From positions 1 to 16,221 of the forward strand of contig JBEVNX010000033.1 in the NCBI GenBank assembly GCA_040507895.1: a stretch of 16,221 bases of DNA. Direction: 5' to 3'. This DNA comes from JBEVNX01 sp040507895. Lineage in GTDB: Bacteria > Desulfobacterota > Binatia > JACPRU01. Under the pieces are notes generated by a model that was given only the letters and a program-made list of their open reading frames with translations, was not told the origin of the DNA and made no database searches. The translations under genes and the position numbers were made by a program. Position 1 is the stretch's first letter. Each line of letters starts with the position of its first letter. Positions 13,781 through 16,221 of the stretch are shown one piece after another.

Positions 13781-14857
13781 GTGGCCAGTAAAAAGAAGAT
13801 CGCGCTCGTGGGCGCGACCGGCATCGCGGGTCAGCAGTTCGTGGCCGCGCTGAGCGAGCACCCCTGGTTCGACATCACCCGGATGGTGGGCTCGGAGCGC
13901 TCCGCCCGCAAGCGCTACGGCGAGGCTCTGCGCGATCCGAACACCGGCGCGCGGCGCTGGTGGTGCGAGGTGGAGCCGCCCCAACACTTGCTCGATCTGG
14001 AGGTCGAGGACAGCTCCACGTTCGAGGCCGACGGGGTCGATCTAGTCTTTTCCGCGGTCGAGGCGGACGTGGCGAAGGAGCTCGAGCCCCGCTACGCGCG
14101 CAAGGCTCCGGTCGTCAGCACCGCTTCGGCGTTCCGCTACGAGGAGGACGTGCCGATCATCGTTCCCGGCGTCAACTGGGACCACGCGCGGCTTCTCGAC
14201 CTGCAGCGGGAGCGCCGCGGCTGGCGCGGCTACATCACGCCGATCCCGAACTGTACGACAACGGGTCTGGTCATCGCGCTGAAGCCCCTGCTCGATGCCT
14301 TCGGCGTGAAGAAGGTGCTGCTCACCTCGATGCAGGGCGTCTCGGGGGCCGGGCGCTCGCCCGGAGTCGTGGCGCTCGACGTCGTCGACAACATCGTGCC
14401 GTTCATTCCGAAAGAAGAGGAGAAGGTCGCGCGAGAGACGCGGAAGATCTTCGCCATTCTCGGCGAAGGCGGCTTGCGCGACGCGGATATCGTCGTCAGC
14501 GCCACTTGCACGCGCGCCGCGGTTCTCGAGGGCCACACGGAGTCGGTCTCGGTCTCGTTGCGTGAGCCGGCGACGCCGGAGGCGGTGGCCGACGCGATGC
14601 GAGCGTTCGGCGGCGGGGACGACTTGCCTTCTGCGCCGCGGCGCTGGATCGTCGTGCACGACGATCCGTTCCGCCCTCAGCCACGCCTCGATCGCGACGC
14701 GGAGGGGGGCATGGCGACGTCAGTCGGCCGGATCCGCCCCGAGCCGGTGCTCGACAACGGCGTCAAGTTCCTGCTCGTCTCGCACAACACCAAGATGGGA
14801 GCGGCCAAAGGCGCTGTGCTCGTCGCCGAGCATCTCTACCGGCGGGGCCTCGTCTAG
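13781..14857 (+). CDS. asd: Aspartate-semialdehyde dehydrogenase
   Basis: This enzyme of about 358 residues reduces aspartyl-4-phosphate to aspartate semialdehyde with NADPH, the branch point to lysine/diaminopimelate, threonine and methionine. The nucleotide motif is GATGIAGQQF (11-20), the catalytic cysteine C158 is in PIPNCTTTGL, and CTRAAVLEGHTESV (243-256) carries the substrate arginine R245 and catalytic H252. The NCTTTGL form and overall pattern fit the archaeal/fungal-like Asd branch rather than the E. coli type. The GTG at 13781 was chosen because AAGGG lies four bases upstream and MASKKKIALVGATG is a normal N-terminus. Alternatives are GTG 13769 and TTG 13742, the latter overlapping the L,D-transpeptidase stop as TTGA. 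Diaminopimelate supply connects it to the neighbouring cell-wall genes. Confidence 0.93.
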   Translation: MASKKKIALVGATGIAGQQFVAALSEHPWFDITRMVGSERSARKRYGEALRDPNTGARRWWCEVEPPQHLLDLEVEDSSTFEADGVDLVFSAVEADVAKELEPRYARKAPVVSTASAFRYEEDVPIIVPGVNWDHARLLDLQRERRGWRGYITPIPNCTTTGLVIALKPLLDAFGVKKVLLTSMQGVSGAGRSPGVVALDVVDNIVPFIPKEEEKVARETRKIFAILGEGGLRDADIVVSATCTRAAVLEGHTESVSVSLREPATPEAVADAMRAFGGGDDLPSAPRRWIVVHDDPFRPQPRLDRDAEGGMATSVGRIRPEPVLDNGVKFLLVSHNTKMGAAKGAVLVAEHLYRRGLV

Positions 14858-14906
14858 AGTGAGGCCTCGGGAGCATCCGCCGGCGTGCTCCCGGGAACAA
14901 CTCTAG
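14854..14906. terminator. Bidirectional hairpin between convergent asd and lytic transglycosylase genes
   Basis: CGGGAGCA (14868-14875) pairs perfectly with TGCTCCCG (14886-14893) around a 10-base loop, extendable by two pairs (one wobble). An outer inverted repeat, CTAGAGT (14854-14860) and ACTCTAG (14900-14906), contains the stop codons of both genes. The 45-base convergent gap and the strong stem fit a shared terminator, but neither side has a T-run. Confidence 0.5.
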
Positions 14907-15622
14907 TCGAGTAGACCGCGGTCGCTCGTTCCGCAGGGAGGTCGGCATTCCGCCGGTCCCTTCGAGCGCTCGGCTGGTAGGTCCGCCCGGGCGACCACGG
15001 GTGCGGCGAGCGACGCCTTGGCATCGCCCTGGCGGTAGATGCCTTGGAACATGCGGACGCGACGGACGTATTCTTGGGTTTCCGGAAAGCGCGGGATGCC
15101 GCGGCACTCGTCGACCGGTTTGGTGCCCGCGTTGTACGCCGCGAGCACGAGGTCGAGCTTCCCGGCGTAGCGGTTCATCAAGTAGCGCAGGTGGCGCACC
15201 CCGCCGTGGATGTTCTCGGTGGGGTCGAAGGCATTGCGCACCTCGTGCATGCGCGCGGTATCGGGCATGAGCTGCATGAGGCCCATCGCGCCCTTCGAGG
15301 AGATCGCCATCGAATCGAAATTCGATTCGGCGCGGATCACCGCTTTCACCAGCGACGGTTCGAGCGAGTAGCGCTTGGCGGTCTTCTTCACCGTCTCCTC
15401 GTACTTCGCGGGATCGCCCCCGACCGGCGCGTGCAGCCCCATGGCGGAGCTGCCGGAGAATTCGCGGTGGCGCGAGATCACTCTGTAGCCGCTGCGCGCC
15501 CCGCGGTTGGTGAGAAGCATGCGGCCGTCCGGGGCCTCCATGACGAGCATCTCGCTGCTCGCCGCGCCAGCGACGACCAGCAGGCCAACCGCCAGCAGCC
15601 ACACCCGTGCTCCGAGCGCCAT
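14903..15622 (-). CDS. Periplasmic lytic transglycosylase (SLT domain)
   Basis: This 239-residue exported protein has a signal peptide (MALGARVWLLAVGLLVVAGAASS), a short DUF4124-like strand region (MLVMEAPDGRMLLTNR, 25-40), and a lysozyme-like SLT domain at about 72-195. The catalytic glutamate is E99 in VIRAESNFD, followed by GAMGLMQLMPDTA (111-123) and AAYNAG (161-166). It would cleave the glycan strand of peptidoglycan with 1,6-anhydro-MurNAc formation. A proline- and cysteine-containing tail of about 40 residues (C226, C230) follows the domain. The ATG at 15622 is chosen; a TTG at 15640 with GAGGT upstream is an alternative adding six residues. It converges with asd and stands near an L,D-transpeptidase, a small cell-wall neighbourhood. 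Confidence 0.92.
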   Translation of the reverse strand: MALGARVWLLAVGLLVVAGAASSEMLVMEAPDGRMLLTNRGARSGYRVISRHREFSGSSAMGLHAPVGGDPAKYEETVKKTAKRYSLEPSLVKAVIRAESNFDSMAISSKGAMGLMQLMPDTARMHEVRNAFDPTENIHGGVRHLRYLMNRYAGKLDLVLAAYNAGTKPVDECRGIPRFPETQEYVRRVRMFQGIYRQGDAKASLAAPVVARADLPAERSKGPAECRPPCGTSDRGLLD

Positions 15623-15654
15623 ACGGGGAGTGTTTAGCAATTCCTGGACCTCGC

Positions 15655-15683
15655 CCTATACCCGAAAAACGCTAGGAAATCAG
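15655..15683 (-). promoter_or_regulatory. Possible promoter for the lytic transglycosylase
   Basis: On the minus strand CTGATT and TATAGG are 17 bases apart (3/6 and 4/6 sigma-70 matches). Transcription would begin near 15648, leaving about 25 bases before the ATG at 15622 and almost none before the alternative TTG at 15640, which slightly supports the ATG. Confidence 0.25.
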
Positions 15684-15839
15684 GCAGGGCGACTGCCGCC
15701 GAGCGGATCTCGTGCACAAAAGCATGCAGCGCCGTTGCAAGTTCGGCATACCCTCTCAAGCTTGTGACGTGATGCAGCTTCCCTTCCCTAGCCCATGGGC
15801 TGCTTGCGGCGCAAGCGCTACTCTCGTAGATCGGCAGGA

Positions 15840-16172
15840 ATGCCTACTGCCGACGAGCACTACGACCGCGGGGTCGACCTCTTCGCCGAAGGGAAGTACG
15901 ACGAGGCGATCCTCGCCTACAACGAGGCTCTGTCGGCCGACCCGGGATTCGTCGACGCGCTGCACGGCCTCGCGATGGCGTACGCGGAGAAGGGCGACCT
16001 CGAGGCGGCGATCGGCGCCGCCAAGCGCGCCACAGAGGCTTCGCCCAACGATCCGCTCGGCTTCACCGGCCTGTCGATGCTTTACCAGCGCGCGGGCCGC
16101 ATCGCCGATGCCGAAGCCGCCGCCAATCAGGCGCGCGTCCTCGAGTGGAAGCAGCAGCTGGCGAAGCCCTAG
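15840..16172 (+). CDS. Small tetratricopeptide repeat protein
   Basis: This 110-residue protein consists almost wholly of three TPR units: HYDRGVDLFAEGKYDEAILAYNEALSADP (about 6-34), ALHGLAMAYAEKGDLEAAIGAAKRATEASP (39-68) and GFTGLSMLYQRAGRIADAEAAANQARVLE (73-101). Small hydrophobic residues and the closing proline occupy the consensus TPR positions. It has no signal peptide, so it is probably cytoplasmic and a protein-protein adaptor. The ATG at 15840 is favoured because the repeats begin soon after; an in-frame ATG at 15795 would add a basic 15-residue leader (MGCLRRKRYSRRSAG). AGGA abuts the ATG too closely to be a good ribosome binding site. Partner unknown; a downstream gene may follow almost immediately. 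Confidence 0.85.
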   Translation: MPTADEHYDRGVDLFAEGKYDEAILAYNEALSADPGFVDALHGLAMAYAEKGDLEAAIGAAKRATEASPNDPLGFTGLSMLYQRAGRIADAEAAANQARVLEWKQQLAKP

Positions 16173-16221
16173 CGACCCCCGAGGTGGAAGCGGAGCTGGC
16201 GAGGCTCGCCGCCGTGGACGG
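16145..16221 (+). CDS. Possible start of a downstream gene (truncated by window edge)
   Basis: A second frame is open from about 16145 to the window end, reading VEAAAGEALATPEVEAELARLAAVDG with codon use like the surrounding genes. GTG codons at 16145 (inside the TPR gene end) and 16184 (after its stop) could start it, but neither has a visible ribosome binding site. Too short to identify; it could also be non-coding. Confidence 0.25.
   Translation, partial: MEAAAGEALATPEVEAELARLAAVD

Noticed and set aside
15044..15637. Plus-strand open frame of 197 codons opposite the lytic transglycosylase
   Set aside because: Antisense shadow; histidine-, arginine- and valine-rich with no family resemblance, whereas the minus strand has the SLT catalytic motifs.

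Overview
The window is a stretch of GC-rich bacterial chromosome (about two-thirds G+C by eye, third codon positions almost always G or C). lpxA, a periplasmic lytic transglycosylase and an L,D-transpeptidase point to a Gram-negative, diderm organism. GTG and TTG starts are common. The metabolic gene set (SDR, acyl-CoA dehydrogenase, epoxide-hydrolase-like enzyme) suits an aerobic heterotroph, perhaps from a deltaproteobacterial, Myxococcota or Binatota-like lineage, but this placement is a guess. I see no rRNA, tRNA, CRISPR array, insertion sequence or phage gene. No gene-free stretch exceeds 300 bases; the longest are 437-640, 15623-15839, 3208-3389, 12542-12719 and 3852-4020.

Layout. (1) 1-436, minus: 5' part of an alpha/beta hydrolase, cut by the window edge. 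(2) 641-3207, plus: a short-chain dehydrogenase, an exported cyclophilin and an acyl-CoA dehydrogenase in close succession. (3) 3390-3851, minus: a small exported protein resembling the PNPOx split barrel. (4) 4021-10737, minus: eight tightly packed genes, transcribed in the order HAD hydrolase, nucleotidyltransferase, ATP-grasp enzyme, class III aminotransferase, Gfo/Idh/MocA dehydrogenase, CDP-alcohol phosphatidyltransferase with a degenerate nucleotidyltransferase domain, yacG, lpxA. (5) 10780-12541, minus: an exported DUF4412-like protein and a ParB-family protein without ParA. (6) 12720-15622: L,D-transpeptidase and aspartate-semialdehyde dehydrogenase (plus), converging on a lytic transglycosylase (minus), all connected with peptidoglycan or its precursor supply. 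(7) 15840-16172, plus: a small TPR protein, with a possible further gene beginning at the right edge.

The most interesting part is block 4. Its first six genes overlap one another and together could make a nucleotide-activated, aminated polyol or sugar phosphate (oxidation by the dehydrogenase, amination by the aminotransferase, phosphorylation or ligation by the ATP-grasp enzyme, activation by the nucleotidyltransferase) and transfer it through the CDP-alcohol phosphotransferase to a lipid or soluble acceptor. I do not recognise this gene set as a described pathway. lpxA in the same operon allows a second reading, a lipid A amino-sugar modification analogous to GnnA/GnnB.
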